DNA of 8,791 nt from an uncultured Haloferula sp. Its GTDB lineage: Bacteria > Verrucomicrobiota > Verrucomicrobiae > Verrucomicrobiales > Akkermansiaceae. The notes below the pieces were generated by a model, which saw only the letters and a list, made by a program, of their open reading frames with translations, did no database searches and was not told the origin of the DNA. The DNA lies in NCBI GenBank assembly GCA_946481625.1, contig CAMLOZ010000110.1, positions 1 to 8,791 of the forward strand, read 5' to 3'. Below are positions 1 to 8,239 of the stretch, piece by piece. The translations under genes were made by a program, and so were the position numbers. Positions within the stretch are counted from its first letter, which is position 1. Each line of letters begins with the position of its first letter.

Positions 1-1
1 T

Positions 2-484
2 CGAAGCGGACGAGGACAACGTCGAAGAGTTGATCGACGTGCTGCTCCGCGAGGAGATCACCGAGCTCTGCTGGGACACCCAGGCCCCGAGCTGCGATTC
101 CCGCGGACGGGAGATGAAATACCTCAGAGACTCGGCCGCGGAGATCTTTTCGGCCCGTCCCTGCACGATCACCTGCCGCTCCAGCAGGATCCATGGGAAA
201 AGCAGGGAAACGCGGGGGTTCTCCGCGATCTGCCGGGCTTTCCGGCTCTCGTAGTTCGTGAAAAACACGAACCCCTTCGCATCGAAGTATTTCAACAGCA
301 CCGTGCGCAGCAGCGGCATCCCCGCCGCATCGACCGTCGCCAGGCTCATCGCGTTCGGTTCGTGCAGACCCAACTCCGTTGCCTGGCGGAACCACACCTC
401 GAATTGCCGGATCGGATCGGCGTCCAGATCCTCGCGGTGCAGCCCGCGGCCGGTGTATTCCTTGCGGAAGTCGGACAAGTCCAT
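2..484 (-). CDS. pdxH: Pyridoxamine 5'-phosphate oxidase (3' end outside window)
   Basis: This FMN enzyme oxidises pyridoxamine or pyridoxine 5'-phosphate to pyridoxal 5'-phosphate in the cytoplasm, the last step of vitamin B6 synthesis and salvage. The window holds 161 residues of an expected 210 or so. Visible family motifs are RTVLLK (60-65), [10 protein letters not shown] (74-83), ERQV (102-105), [21 protein letters not shown] (121-141). By alignment with E. coli PdxH, R60, K65, R81, K82 and Q104 match FMN-contacting positions, and Y122, R126 and S130 match the substrate phosphate-binding residues. The ATG at 484 gives the usual start ([10 protein letters not shown], then DPIRQFEVW). No strong Shine-Dalgarno sequence is seen. 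It lies 58 bases downstream of the giant gene on the same strand, so co-transcription is possible. Oddity: after SSVISSR (residue 146) the frame gives a Ser/Thr-rich run unlike the family, so a frameshift near position 47 is possible. Identity is very secure; integrity of the 3' part is not. Confidence 0.95.
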   Translation of the reverse strand, partial: MDLSDFRKEYTGRGLHREDLDADPIRQFEVWFRQATELGLHEPNAMSLATVDAAGMPLLRTVLLKYFDAKGFVFFTNYESRKARQIAENPRVSLLFPWILLERQVIVQGRAEKISAAESLRYFISRPRESQLGAWVSQQSSVISSRSSTSINSSTLSSSAS

Positions 485-542
485 GGCCCGGGATAGGGTG
501 GGGGAGGTCGCTCGGCAAGGCAACTTGACGGGCTCGCTTCCG

Positions 543-3500
543 CTAGAGATCGAACACCTCCACCCGCGCGCCTTTCTCCGGATGGCTGATCAGCACGGCG
601 ATCCGGCGGATCTCCCCGAGGTCGCTGCCCGTGTGGCTCAGGTAGTCGAATTTCCCGCGCAGGTCGGTGTAGCCGTCCTTGTGGAAGACTGCTTCCCCGT
701 CGCCGGTTTCCACATAGACCTTCACGTAGCTCTGCGGCACCGGCAGGTGGCTGCCGGAATCGAAGACCTGCAGCGTTCGGGCCTCCGGCTGTCGCGTGAT
801 CTCCAGCGCCCGGCTGTCGAGCACCCTGAGCACCCGCGTCGTCCCTGACTTCGCCGCTACCAGCACATTCCCGTGACGGAAGTTCTCGGGCAAATCGACC
901 GAAGTCTCGGCCGCTTGCAGCGCGACCTCGCGGGTTTCGTTCGCGAGAATGCCCGGCAATGAGGCGCCCTCCCCCGCGAGGAAGGGATTCTTCGAGAACA
1001 GCATCTCCAGATCCACGCTGAAGAGCTGCAGCAAGGTCTTGTCGAGCCGCCGTTGCTTCACCAGCAGCTTCCCGTCGGCTCCCATCGCCAGATCGAGCCT
1101 GGGAGATTCTTCCTTCGGCTTCTCCTCTTCGGACGGACGCGGTAATCTCAGCGCGGCGATCTCGTCGGCCTGAGCGATGATCGCCCCGAAGCGCTCCTGC
1201 CACGGACCCGGCGGCAGGTCCGCATGACGCAGCGCGATCGCCCGCGCCTCCTCCGGCTTCGAACGATAGAACTGCACGACCCCCGCGATGTAGTCGTAGG
1301 CCATCTTCGCGGGCAGCTTCGCAGCATCGATCCGGTCGAACCGAGCCAGCGCCTCGCTCACGCGGTCTTGCAGCAGCAGATGGGCTGTCAGCGCGAGATG
1401 GTCGTCCGCATCGAGCGTCGGCTTCCACGCCAGAATGTCGAGCAGCGCCGCATGGTGGGCCGTGGCCTCGGCATGCGTGAGCCGCTCCTTGTCCGCGAAA
1501 CGATGCGCACGCGGATTCACCAGCGGGTCGAATTCCAGCGCCGCCCAATCGCGATGCACCAGCGGCCGCACCTGGATCAACGGGCTGTCGAGCCACTCCC
1601 CGAGCTTCCCGACGATCAGGGAATTCTCGATCGCATCCCGGATCGCACCCGCCTCGCCATGGAAGAGTCCGTAGGCCGCCACCTCCGGCGAATAGTGCAG
1701 CCGCTCGCGCAGCACCTTCGTCACCTCGTTGAAGAATCCTCGCTCGCGCAAACGCCAGCGGATGAGATTCAGATCGAGCGTCCTCAAGTTCGCCGTCTTG
1801 AGCCGTGCCAGCACCGCGGCATCCGTCGCATCCCGTGCCAGCACCGGCCAGGAATCCGCATCCGCCGCGGGCGGTTCCGCCACCACCTTCAAGGTCTTGC
1901 CCTCGCTGCGCGCGAGGATCAGATCCCCTTCGGAAACCTGCAGCGGATACAGCGCGAATTCCCCGGCGCTGGGAAAGTAGAATGCGAGGTCGAGGGTCTG
2001 GACGCCGTAGGGTTCCAACTCGTACGTCTGCGAGGTGGTGGCGGGCAGCCCGGCGAGCGGGATGGCTCCGGCGGGGATCTGGGCCAACACGTCGATGCGG
2101 CGGCCGGCACCGCTGGGATTGGTGATCACCATCGAGGCACCGTAGGCCACGCCCGCCACGAAATCGCCGGTGATGCTGTTCTCGATCTTGCGGCCTTCCT
2201 CGGTGCGGAAGCGGTCGTCGAGGCGATGGAAGGTCTGGCGCACCAGCACCGGCGCATCCGGTGCCACCCTCTGAGTCTCGCGGGTGTCCTTGTAGAACAG
2301 AAGCATCGGCTCGCGGGCCTTCACGCGGAGGGTCGAGCCATCGACATGGGTTTCCGGGCGTTCGGCCTTGAAGGGCAGGTCAAGCATCGCGAGGCAGAAG
2401 AGGGCTTCGTTGGCGTGATGGGTGCAGGCGTTGAAGTTCGGCGAGATGAAGCCGCCCTTGCCATCCCATGCCGCGAGATCGAGCCAGAAGCGGTTGAGCG
2501 GGATGAAGCTCTTCTCATCGGTCTTGCCACGATAGCGGTAGTAGTTCGACTCGCGCCACAGGCGGGTCTGGTCGCGCTCGGAACTCCAGGAGGGAAGGGG
2601 GGTGTTGCGGCTTTCGGCTGCATCCTTTGCGAGCATGGCGACGCCAGCCACAGCGGCGAAGGGATCCGCCGCGGAATCCGGGGGAGGGGGAAGCAAGTTG
2701 TTGGCGTCGGAGGATGGGCTCATGGCCAGATTCGCCGTGATCGCCTCGATCATCTCGAGATTCGTCGGGGTATTCCGGACGATGAGCTTACCCGCTGCCG
2801 GGTAAAACTGGGCGGTGGCGCCCTCGGGGAATTTAATTCCGTTCTCCTTGAGTATCTCGATCGGGTTCTTCCGGGGTGCGAAGCGCGTGGGGGCACTTTC
2901 ACTCCCGTCGGCTGCGAACGGATCTTCTTCTGCGTTGCTGCCACTGCCTCCAAGCTTGGCGATGAAATCCGGTGGAACTACGAAGACGCGATTGAAGAGG
3001 TCTTCGTCGGTCTCGGTGGCGGGGACCAGGGTGACGGCGTAGTCATCCACCTTGTAGCGGAGCTTGGTCTGTTCGGTGATGTATTTCAGGGCCTCGGCGA
3101 GCGGGACATTTCTCAAGCGGAGTTCCCTGATGCGGAGTGCTCCCGGGTCGGCAGCGAGGACGCTGCCACCCGAGCGGGGACTGCGGATCACGAAGTTGAC
3201 GCCTTTCTTGGTGGGGTCGGGTTCGCTGGTGTCGAGTTGCCTAGCTTGGTCGAGAAGGTAGTCGACCGCTTCTTCGACAGAGGTGTCCTGGAAATCGATC
3301 GAAGGGATCACGATATTTCTCAGCTTCTCCAGAATGTAGGGTGTACCCGACGAGACCATGTTTGCCTCGACGTCATTCGCGGCCAAACCCAAGGAGTCCT
3401 CGGTGCCGAGTTCGGAGCCGCGGAGGGTCTGGGTGAAGAGGATGGTTTCCTGTTCGGGGGTGGGGGCTTCGAGCTCCCATTGGTGGCCGAGTTCGGTGGC

Positions 3501-6500
3501 GATGCGTTCGCGGAGCTCGGGCATGGCTTGCGAAAGGAGGGCTTTCTCGGCGGCATTGAGGCGCAGCCAGGCGTAGGGGCGGAGGTAGGCGGTGAGGTCG
3601 CGACCTAAGAGGATGTCATCGATCACCGTCGGCTCGCGCTTTTCCGCGAGCATCGGCTTCACGTGCTTGGTGAAGAAGTCCGGGTCCTTGCGGGCGAGGA
3701 AGAGGTGCAACTCGTGGCAGGCGTGCTCCGAGAAGAAGGCGAGCTTGGCCTTCTCATCGAGGGAGGGCCAATCGAGCAAGGGCAGGAAATCATTGAGGCG
3801 CCCGTCGCCGGAGGCACCTAACAGAAATTCGTGGGCCTCGGCGAGGGTGGTGAAGGCGCGCCAATCGGCATCGATCACGCTTTCGATGCGGGCTTCCGCG
3901 CCCTTGGCGAGGGCGGCGGCGCGGCGGGTGCCGACGTGATACTTCTGCGAGTCGAGCGGCTTGGCCAGGCGGCGGTCGCGCAGCGGGGTTTCGGAGGGGA
4001 CGAGAGGAACCGTCAGGTGATGCCGGCCGGCTTCATTCGCCGCGACGATCTCCAGATACTGGCACTGCGCGAAGTCGGCGGCTGGGACCTGCAGCGTGCC
4101 ATCCGCGCCGACTTCGAGATCGAGTTTCAGCACGGCGGGGTGGGCGAGGAAATCGAGGGTCGCCTCATCGCCGGAGCTTGCGTGCCGTTCGCGGGGCGGG
4201 GCCGAGGGGGCGGGTGCGCGGCCCGTGTCGCGGCGGCGGTCGTCCCGCATGCCTTCGCGGCCACCGGCACCGGTTTGCTTCACTTGCGCGACTTCATCCT
4301 CGCTCCAGCGGTTGGCGAGCAGGCCGGGGCGAGGGAGCATCGAGCCCGGGAAGGCGAGGGCGGCGCGGCGGTCGAGAATGTAGCGGACTTCATCGCTGAC
4401 GCGGCTGGCTTCGAGGAAGGCATTCCCGGTGAAGCCCGGCTTTATCGAGTCCGGCTGCGGATTTGCGAAAGGCTGCAAGGCTGCGCCGGAAGGCCAGGCG
4501 TGCAGGTAGCGCCGACCGAGCAAGGAGACGCGGGTGGCCGGGGTCGAGCCATCGATTTTCAGCGACAGCGAGCCAGCTTCGGGGGACGCGGAAGCGATGA
4601 AGGGCATCGCCGGGGAATAGCGTGGCAGGATGCGGGCGGTGGAGACGAGGAGGCCGCCGCGATCCACGCCGGAGGAAACGCGGAGATCGTAGGCGGTGCC
4701 GTCGAGCACGAGCTTGAAGTCGCCTGCGGGCAGGCCGCGGACGGTGAGACGGCGGTTTTCGACGACTAGCTTGTCGAAATGATCGCGCAGCATCTGGCCG
4801 TCGCGGGATTCGAAGAGAGCGACGCGCGCGCGCTCGGGAGCGGGCATGGGGCGCAGCAAGGGCAGGCCGACCTGATCGCCGACGGCGAGATGGAAGTACT
4901 TCGGAAGGTCGCTCCAACCGGCCTCCTCATCCGGTCTCAGGCTGACTTCCGCGATGTCCGAACTCCGTGCCACCACGCCGGTGATGTCCGGGAGCAGGCC
5001 GAGTGCGACGCGGCCGCGGTCATCGCTACGCAGGTTCTGCTTGGCGGTGCCGGTGTAGTGGCGGTGGGTGAACTCCAGGGTCACGGGGCGCGAGGCGAGC
5101 GGCTCGCCATTGCGGCCGCGGATTTCGAGGCGGTAGCCTTCGGTATCGCGGGTGAAATAGGCGGCGGCGATCCTTCCGGTGGTCACGATGCCGTTCATTT
5201 CCCATGTGCGGGAGGCGGAGAGCGGGATCGGATCGGCACCATCGCGCGGGGTGACGGAACCGGTGAGGCGCAGGGTCAGGGAGACGGCATCGGCGGGGAC
5301 TTGGAAGGGCACGCTCATGCTCGGGGCTAGCTTGAGATCCCCACCGATCACGCGCTCGGTGCTGAGGCCGCCCGCAAGAGTGGCCCGGAGCACCAGCGAG
5401 GGCTTATCGATCCACTCCAGCGGGATCTCCTTGCCATGGCTATTGAGGCGCAGGCGGAGGAAGACGCTGGCCTCGCGATCGGCAAGCAATTGCTCGCGGT
5501 CGAGGTGGAAGCGGGCATCGAGCGAGATCTGCTCGACGCGTGCCTTCAGCTCCAGCGGAGCGGCGAGCTTGCCGCGCTGGACCATGCCGATGCTGCGGGA
5601 AGAGGCGGTCTTGTCGGGGATCACGATCTTGCCGGTGGCGTCCGGAGCGAAGGTTTCGGTGCCGATGCCGACCGATGCGTCGGTGAGGGGCGCGCCGGTT
5701 TCATCGAAGACGCGGACCGATTGGCCGCGGGCCTCGCGGTCGACGAAGGCGATGAGGCGGCCTTTTCTAACAAGGGCGCGCGAGGAGACGCCCTTTGAGA
5801 CGCACTCGACGATCCACGCACCGGGGCCGGCGAGCTCGGGGAGATCGATGGCTTCGCGATGGATCGCGAGCGGGGGCTGGGCAAAGGTGAGGCGCTTTTC
5901 GTGATGCGGCACCAGTCCTTCGAGATCGAGGCTAACCGGCGGCTCGCTGCCTTCGCGCTCAATCCAGGAAGGCAGATCGAGTTCGAAGATGCGGACGAGT
6001 AGCTCCGGCGTGTTTTTGAGGTCGAGGGCCAGCTTCACCGCGGCATCGGCGGGGAGCGTGACCGGCTGGCCGGGGGCGAAAGAGATGCGGGTCTCCTTCT
6101 GCATCGCGAGCAATTCCGCGGGATCGAGCGCGGCTCCCCAGCGGACGGGATCGGCCCCTGCCAGCAGGCGGGCGCGGGCGTGGATCACGCGAAGCCTCTT
6201 CTCCTCGATGAGATCCTTGAAGAGATCGGGCGTATCCGCTTGGGCGAGGAAGTGTGCGAGGTAGTCCTCGACCAACCCGCGGTCGTCATCGACGGCGGGG
6301 CAGCCGGTGGCCGAGCGGTAATTGGCGCGGGTGTCGATGAAGGGATCGTCCGAGCGGGGCAAGTCCGGAGCAGCCTTCAGGATCGGGTGGCTATTGCGCG
6401 GTAGCCTGAGATAAGCGAGGAAGTCCTCCTGCGGGAATTGGCCGAGATCGCGCTGGAGGCGGAGGTGGTGGAAGAGGACGTGGGCCTTGAGGGAATTGAG

Positions 6501-7340
6501 CGCGGGTGGGAGGGTGAGGACGACCTCGCGGCAAGCGGCGAGGTGGACGGCGTGCGCGGCGGGATCGAGTTCGAAATCGGTCTCGCTGCCGGGCAGGAGG
6601 GTGACGAGGTAGCGCACGGCGAAGGCATCATTGCCGCGGAGGGCGGGGACGGCGGTGGCGAGTTCGTCGAGCTGGGCACGGGTCAGCTGACGCTCGATTG
6701 CCGCGCTGCCGAAGCGCGGCGGGAATGGTCCGGCATACAGCTTGGCTAGCAGCGGCACCACTCCCGGCAGATCCGCTCGCTCCAGCGTGTCGCGGAAATA
6801 GCGCGATTTGGATTCGTCGAAGGTCGCGACATTCGCCATTTCCGCCATCAACCGCTCTTGCGAATATTTTCGGTAAGGCGTTTCGCGGCTCCACATCGCG
6901 GCGAGGTTCTCGAAAGCCCGCTCCGAAATCATCGCCGGATCGAGCCGGTCGGGCAGCTTGGCGTCCGCATGCGAGTCCGGCTTGGAGTCGTCGAACTTCA
7001 TCCCTGCGCGCCGGATCAGTTCATCGGCCGCCTTGCGCGGATCCGCCTCGAATTGCAGCAGGATCTCCCGGTTCTCCAGAACTTCGTAGCCGTCCAAGGA
7101 GACGGGAGACTCGTTGCGTTCGGCCGCGGCTTTCCACCCCGCCATGACGCGTCGGTAGTCTCCGCCCCGCCCGGCGAGCTGAGAATGCAGCGCCTGATAG
7201 AAATACCAGTCCCGCGTCTGCGGAACCAGCCGGGTCAGCGCGGCATCGCGGGTCGCCGGATCGGCAAATCCTTCCCTGAATTCCAAGTCGGCCGCCGCCA
7301 CCGGCAGCAGGAGAGCGAGCGAGATGAGGATTTTTCTCAT
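543..7340 (-). CDS. Giant exported macroglobulin-like protein with inserted secretin N0/N1 (STN)-like cassette
   Basis: This gene encodes 2265 residues of unknown function. A signal peptide is clear: MRK, a hydrophobic core ([10 protein letters not shown]), then VAAA before DLEF, so export to the periplasm or cell surface is expected. Rough domain order: helical region 20-400; beta-rich macroglobulin-like domains about 415-1010 (for example [18 protein letters not shown] near 527 and [19 protein letters not shown] near 740); Arg/Gly/Pro linker about 1017-1060; helical domain about 1150-1290 with [15 protein letters not shown] near 1205; secretin N0/STN-like domain about 1335-1441 ([20 protein letters not shown]), then an N1-like unit about 1490-1541 ([20 protein letters not shown]); Pro/Ala linker; conserved block 1600-1665 ([16 protein letters not shown]); beta domain 1670-1830; helical repeats 1830-2060; charged linker near 2072 ([10 protein letters not shown]); C-terminal beta domain with [13 protein letters not shown] near 2215. 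There is no CGEQ-type thioester, so protease trapping like classical alpha-2-macroglobulin is not supported. The ATG at 7340 is chosen because the signal peptide follows at once. No Shine-Dalgarno sequence is seen. Domain calls are by eye. Confidence 0.9.
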   Translation of the reverse strand: MRKILISLALLLPVAAADLEFREGFADPATRDAALTRLVPQTRDWYFYQALHSQLAGRGGDYRRVMAGWKAAAERNESPVSLDGYEVLENREILLQFEADPRKAADELIRRAGMKFDDSKPDSHADAKLPDRLDPAMISERAFENLAAMWSRETPYRKYSQERLMAEMANVATFDESKSRYFRDTLERADLPGVVPLLAKLYAGPFPPRFGSAAIERQLTRAQLDELATAVPALRGNDAFAVRYLVTLLPGSETDFELDPAAHAVHLAACREVVLTLPPALNSLKAHVLFHHLRLQRDLGQFPQEDFLAYLRLPRNSHPILKAAPDLPRSDDPFIDTRANYRSATGCPAVDDDRGLVEDYLAHFLAQADTPDLFKDLIEEKRLRVIHARARLLAGADPVRWGAALDPAELLAMQKETRISFAPGQPVTLPADAAVKLALDLKNTPELLVRIFELDLPSWIEREGSEPPVSLDLEGLVPHHEKRLTFAQPPLAIHREAIDLPELAGPGAWIVECVSKGVSSRALVRKGRLIAFVDREARGQSVRVFDETGAPLTDASVGIGTETFAPDATGKIVIPDKTASSRSIGMVQRGKLAAPLELKARVEQISLDARFHLDREQLLADREASVFLRLRLNSHGKEIPLEWIDKPSLVLRATLAGGLSTERVIGGDLKLAPSMSVPFQVPADAVSLTLRLTGSVTPRDGADPIPLSASRTWEMNGIVTTGRIAAAYFTRDTEGYRLEIRGRNGEPLASRPVTLEFTHRHYTGTAKQNLRSDDRGRVALGLLPDITGVVARSSDIAEVSLRPDEEAGWSDLPKYFHLAVGDQVGLPLLRPMPAPERARVALFESRDGQMLRDHFDKLVVENRRLTVRGLPAGDFKLVLDGTAYDLRVSSGVDRGGLLVSTARILPRYSPAMPFIASASPEAGSLSLKIDGSTPATRVSLLGRRYLHAWPSGAALQPFANPQPDSIKPGFTGNAFLEASRVSDEVRYILDRRAALAFPGSMLPRPGLLANRWSEDEVAQVKQTGAGGREGMRDDRRRDTGRAPAPSAPPRERHASSGDEATLDFLAHPAVLKLDLEVGADGTLQVPAADFAQCQYLEIVAANEAGRHHLTVPLVPSETPLRDRRLAKPLDSQKYHVGTRRAAALAKGAEARIESVIDADWRAFTTLAEAHEFLLGASGDGRLNDFLPLLDWPSLDEKAKLAFFSEHACHELHLFLARKDPDFFTKHVKPMLAEKREPTVIDDILLGRDLTAYLRPYAWLRLNAAEKALLSQAMPELRERIATELGHQWELEAPTPEQETILFTQTLRGSELGTEDSLGLAANDVEANMVSSGTPYILEKLRNIVIPSIDFQDTSVEEAVDYLLDQARQLDTSEPDPTKKGVNFVIRSPRSGGSVLAADPGALRIRELRLRNVPLAEALKYITEQTKLRYKVDDYAVTLVPATETDEDLFNRVFVVPPDFIAKLGGSGSNAEEDPFAADGSESAPTRFAPRKNPIEILKENGIKFPEGATAQFYPAAGKLIVRNTPTNLEMIEAITANLAMSPSSDANNLLPPPPDSAADPFAAVAGVAMLAKDAAESRNTPLPSWSSERDQTRLWRESNYYRYRGKTDEKSFIPLNRFWLDLAAWDGKGGFISPNFNACTHHANEALFCLAMLDLPFKAERPETHVDGSTLRVKAREPMLLFYKDTRETQRVAPDAPVLVRQTFHRLDDRFRTEEGRKIENSITGDFVAGVAYGASMVITNPSGAGRRIDVLAQIPAGAIPLAGLPATTSQTYELEPYGVQTLDLAFYFPSAGEFALYPLQVSEGDLILARSEGKTLKVVAEPPAADADSWPVLARDATDAAVLARLKTANLRTLDLNLIRWRLRERGFFNEVTKVLRERLHYSPEVAAYGLFHGEAGAIRDAIENSLIVGKLGEWLDSPLIQVRPLVHRDWAALEFDPLVNPRAHRFADKERLTHAEATAHHAALLDILAWKPTLDADDHLALTAHLLLQDRVSEALARFDRIDAAKLPAKMAYDYIAGVVQFYRSKPEEARAIALRHADLPPGPWQERFGAIIAQADEIAALRLPRPSEEEKPKEESPRLDLAMGADGKLLVKQRRLDKTLLQLFSVDLEMLFSKNPFLAGEGASLPGILANETREVALQAAETSVDLPENFRHGNVLVAAKSGTTRVLRVLDSRALEITRQPEARTLQVFDSGSHLPVPQSYVKVYVETGDGEAVFHKDGYTDLRGKFDYLSHTGSDLGEIRRIAVLISHPEKGARVEVFDL
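2718..3340 (-). other. Secretin N0 (STN) plus N1-like cassette inside the giant gene
   Basis: This is a subregion of the giant gene (residues about 1335-1541), not a separate gene. The first unit has the N0/STN pattern: a strand IVIPSIDF, a helix with [17 protein letters not shown], then GVNFVI, the strand-helix [18 protein letters not shown], and [14 protein letters not shown] spacer of about 50 residues rich in acidic residues, Gly and Pro follows. The second unit reads [20 protein letters not shown], then [21 protein letters not shown]. Known: in Verrucomicrobiota this N0-spacer-N1 arrangement occurs in secretin-like and other envelope proteins, and STN domains act in protein-protein contact in secretins and TonB-dependent receptors. 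Inferred: here it is a docking module within an envelope protein. No secretin pore domain follows it. Confidence 0.75.
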
Positions 7341-7413
7341 GCTCGGGATATAAGAAAGGCCGTGGGGCAGGGGAAGGGAAGAAAGTGCCGGGAAACCGCC
7401 TCACAGAAATGAA

Positions 7414-7442
7414 TTGGCCAAGCGGGACCGGCACGCTAGGCT
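7414..7442 (+). promoter_or_regulatory. Weak sigma70-type promoter candidate for rsfS
   Basis: TTGGCC (7414-7419) and TAGGCT (7437-7442) are separated by 17 bases. Each matches the sigma70 consensus only partly. Transcription would start about 15 bases before the rsfS ATG. It lies in the 124-base gap between the divergent giant gene and rsfS, which must hold promoters for both. In G+C-rich DNA such matches are common by chance, so this is a suggestion only. Confidence 0.2.
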
Positions 7443-7464
7443 CCTCGCCCCGGACGGGAACATC

Positions 7465-7818
7465 ATGGCGATCCAAGGACTGGAATTGGCAAAGGCTTGT
7501 GCAAAAGCGGCAGACGAAATCCAAGCGGAGAAGATCCGCCTCTGGGATCTCCGCGGACTCTCGAATCTCACTGATTTCATGGTCGTCTGCTCCGGCTCCT
7601 CCATGCCCCACCTCCGCGCCATCCTGCGCGATGTCCGCGGCCACGTGGACGAGAAACACGGTGCCAAGCCTGTGAATGCCGAGGGCAACGCCGACACCAA
7701 ATGGGTTGTCCTCGACTACATCGACGTGATGGTCCACGTCATGCACGAGGAACTCCGCGACTTCTACGGCCTCGAAGACCTTTGGGCCGACGCCAAGGAG
7801 GTCGACTGGAAAGCCTGA
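7465..7818 (+). CDS. rsfS: Ribosomal silencing factor RsfS
   Basis: RsfS (YbeB/DUF143 family, Iojap-like) binds ribosomal protein uL14 on the 50S subunit and blocks subunit joining when nutrients are scarce. The 117 residues match the family's usual length. Diagnostic motifs are LWDLRGLSNLTDFMVVCSGSS (26-46), HLRAI (49-53), WVVLDYIDVMVHVMHEELRDF (80-100), YGLEDLWADA (101-110). The ATG at 7465 is preferred over a TTG 51 bases upstream in the same frame, because the upstream residues are charged, non-family sequence and the ATG product starts where RsfS proteins normally start. A weak purine stretch (GGACGGGA) precedes it. In many bacteria rsfS sits next to nadD; here it lies alone between the divergent giant gene and dnaB. 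A hairpin begins four bases after the stop codon. Confidence 0.95.
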   Translation: MAIQGLELAKACAKAADEIQAEKIRLWDLRGLSNLTDFMVVCSGSSMPHLRAILRDVRGHVDEKHGAKPVNAEGNADTKWVVLDYIDVMVHVMHEELRDFYGLEDLWADAKEVDWKA

Positions 7819-7821
7819 GGT

Positions 7822-7848
7822 GGTCCGCGCAGTCCTCTGTGCGGGACC
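7822..7848 (+). terminator. Strong hairpin directly after rsfS
   Basis: GGTCC-GCGCAG (7822-7832) pairs with CTGTGC (7837-7842) and GGACC (7844-7848). This gives an 11-pair stem with one G-U pair, a single bulged G (7843) and a TCCT tetraloop. It starts four bases after the rsfS stop, so it may terminate or protect that transcript. There is no T-tract after it, so a classical intrinsic terminator is not demonstrated. It may instead be the first arm of the repeat that follows. Confidence 0.4.
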
Positions 7849-7854
7849 GAAGCG

Positions 7855-7928
7855 CGGGCCGTAGTCACGCGGCCCGTGGTCGTAGTCCCGCCTTCGCGCG
7901 GAGACGGCATGCGCGGAGCGATGGCTAC
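7855..7928. repeat. REP-like palindromic element (two hairpins with CGTAGTC repeats)
   Basis: Hairpin A: CGGGCCG (7855-7861) pairs perfectly with CGGCCCG (7870-7876) around an 8-base loop. Hairpin B: GTC-CCGC (7885-7891) pairs with GCGG-A-GAC (7898-7905, one bulged A) around CTTCGC. CGTAGTC occurs at 7860-7866 and again at 7881-7887, 21 bases apart. GTAG (7882-7885) is complementary to CTAC (7925-7928), which may be the outer boundary. Together with the hairpin at 7822-7848 this gives three consecutive hairpins in non-coding DNA, the usual look of a dispersed REP-type element. Copy number elsewhere in the genome cannot be seen from here. Confidence 0.45.
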
Positions 7929-7937
7929 AAGCCGCAT

Positions 7938-8155
7938 TGTGGAAAACGACGGCGTCTTCGCGGCTGTTTTTCACACCACCATCAAGCAACTGATTCAAGC
8001 TCGCGATTGGTTGGTCGTTGAGGATTAAGTGCTTCATTGTTAACGCCTAACTATTCGAAATTCGATCAAAACACTCAATTGAATCGGTGGGATGAATCGC
8101 TCGTTTTTCCATTATCCCCAACTTGTTCACAATCCCCGTTCCCAATCTATTCACA
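7938..8155. other. Cluster of DnaA-box-like sites in an A+T-rich intergenic region
   Basis: Five 9-mers each differ by one base from TTATNCACA: TTTTCCACA (minus strand, 7938-7946), TTTTTCACA (7967-7975), TTATCCCCA (8112-8120), TTGTTCACA (8123-8131), CTATTCACA (8147-8155). The last three are on the same strand within 44 bases. The sequence from about 7980 to 8170 is visibly richer in A+T than its flanks and contains small palindromes such as TTCGAA and TCAATTGA. Known: DnaA binds clusters of such boxes at origins and at some replication-gene promoters. Inferred: this is either DnaA control of dnaB or an origin. No site is a perfect match, so chance plus A+T richness is a real alternative. Confidence 0.35.
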
Positions 8156-8166
8156 TCTTACCCCCA

Positions 8167-8196
8167 TTGACCTTCTGCTCCCGCATCTCCTAAAAC
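8167..8196 (+). promoter_or_regulatory. Candidate sigma70-type promoter for dnaB
   Basis: TTGACC (8167-8172, five of six to the -35 consensus) and TAAAAC (8191-8196, four of six to the -10 consensus) are 18 bases apart. Transcription would begin near 8203, giving a leader of about 37 bases. The leader (8197-8239) is very pyrimidine-rich and shows no Shine-Dalgarno sequence. The DnaA-box-like sites end 12 bases before the -35 element, a position where a bound protein could influence this promoter. Confidence 0.4.
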
Positions 8197-8239
8197 AACC
8201 CTTCGCGACCGCCTCCACCTCCCTTCCGCGACCCGCCCT

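Noticed and set aside
346..1596. A 416-codon minus-strand open frame overlapping the end of the giant gene and the start of pdxH.
   Set aside because: It is in a different frame from both real genes, and its product is a low-complexity Arg/Ala/Gly sequence. It is a shadow of the true coding frame.
1224..3608. A 794-codon open frame on the plus strand, opposite the giant gene.
   Set aside because: It lies wholly antisense to a gene with a signal peptide and recognisable domains. Its product is rich in Arg, Gly and His with no family motif. High G+C at third positions leaves few stops on the opposite strand, which explains it.
7348..7353. TTATAT on the minus strand as a -10 element for the giant gene.
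   Set aside because: It is only seven bases from the ATG and has no -35 partner at a suitable distance. It is too weak to list as a promoter.
7921..8028. A 35-codon plus-strand open frame (MATSRIVEND to LVVED) between rsfS and dnaB.
   Set aside because: The GGAG before it is only two bases from the ATG, its start overlaps the edge of the palindromic element, and no family is recognised. A small protein cannot be excluded, but nothing supports one.
7021..8037. A 338-codon minus-strand open frame crossing rsfS and the start of the giant gene.
   Set aside because: It runs antisense to rsfS, through the divergent promoter region, and out of frame into the giant gene. No family resemblance is visible.
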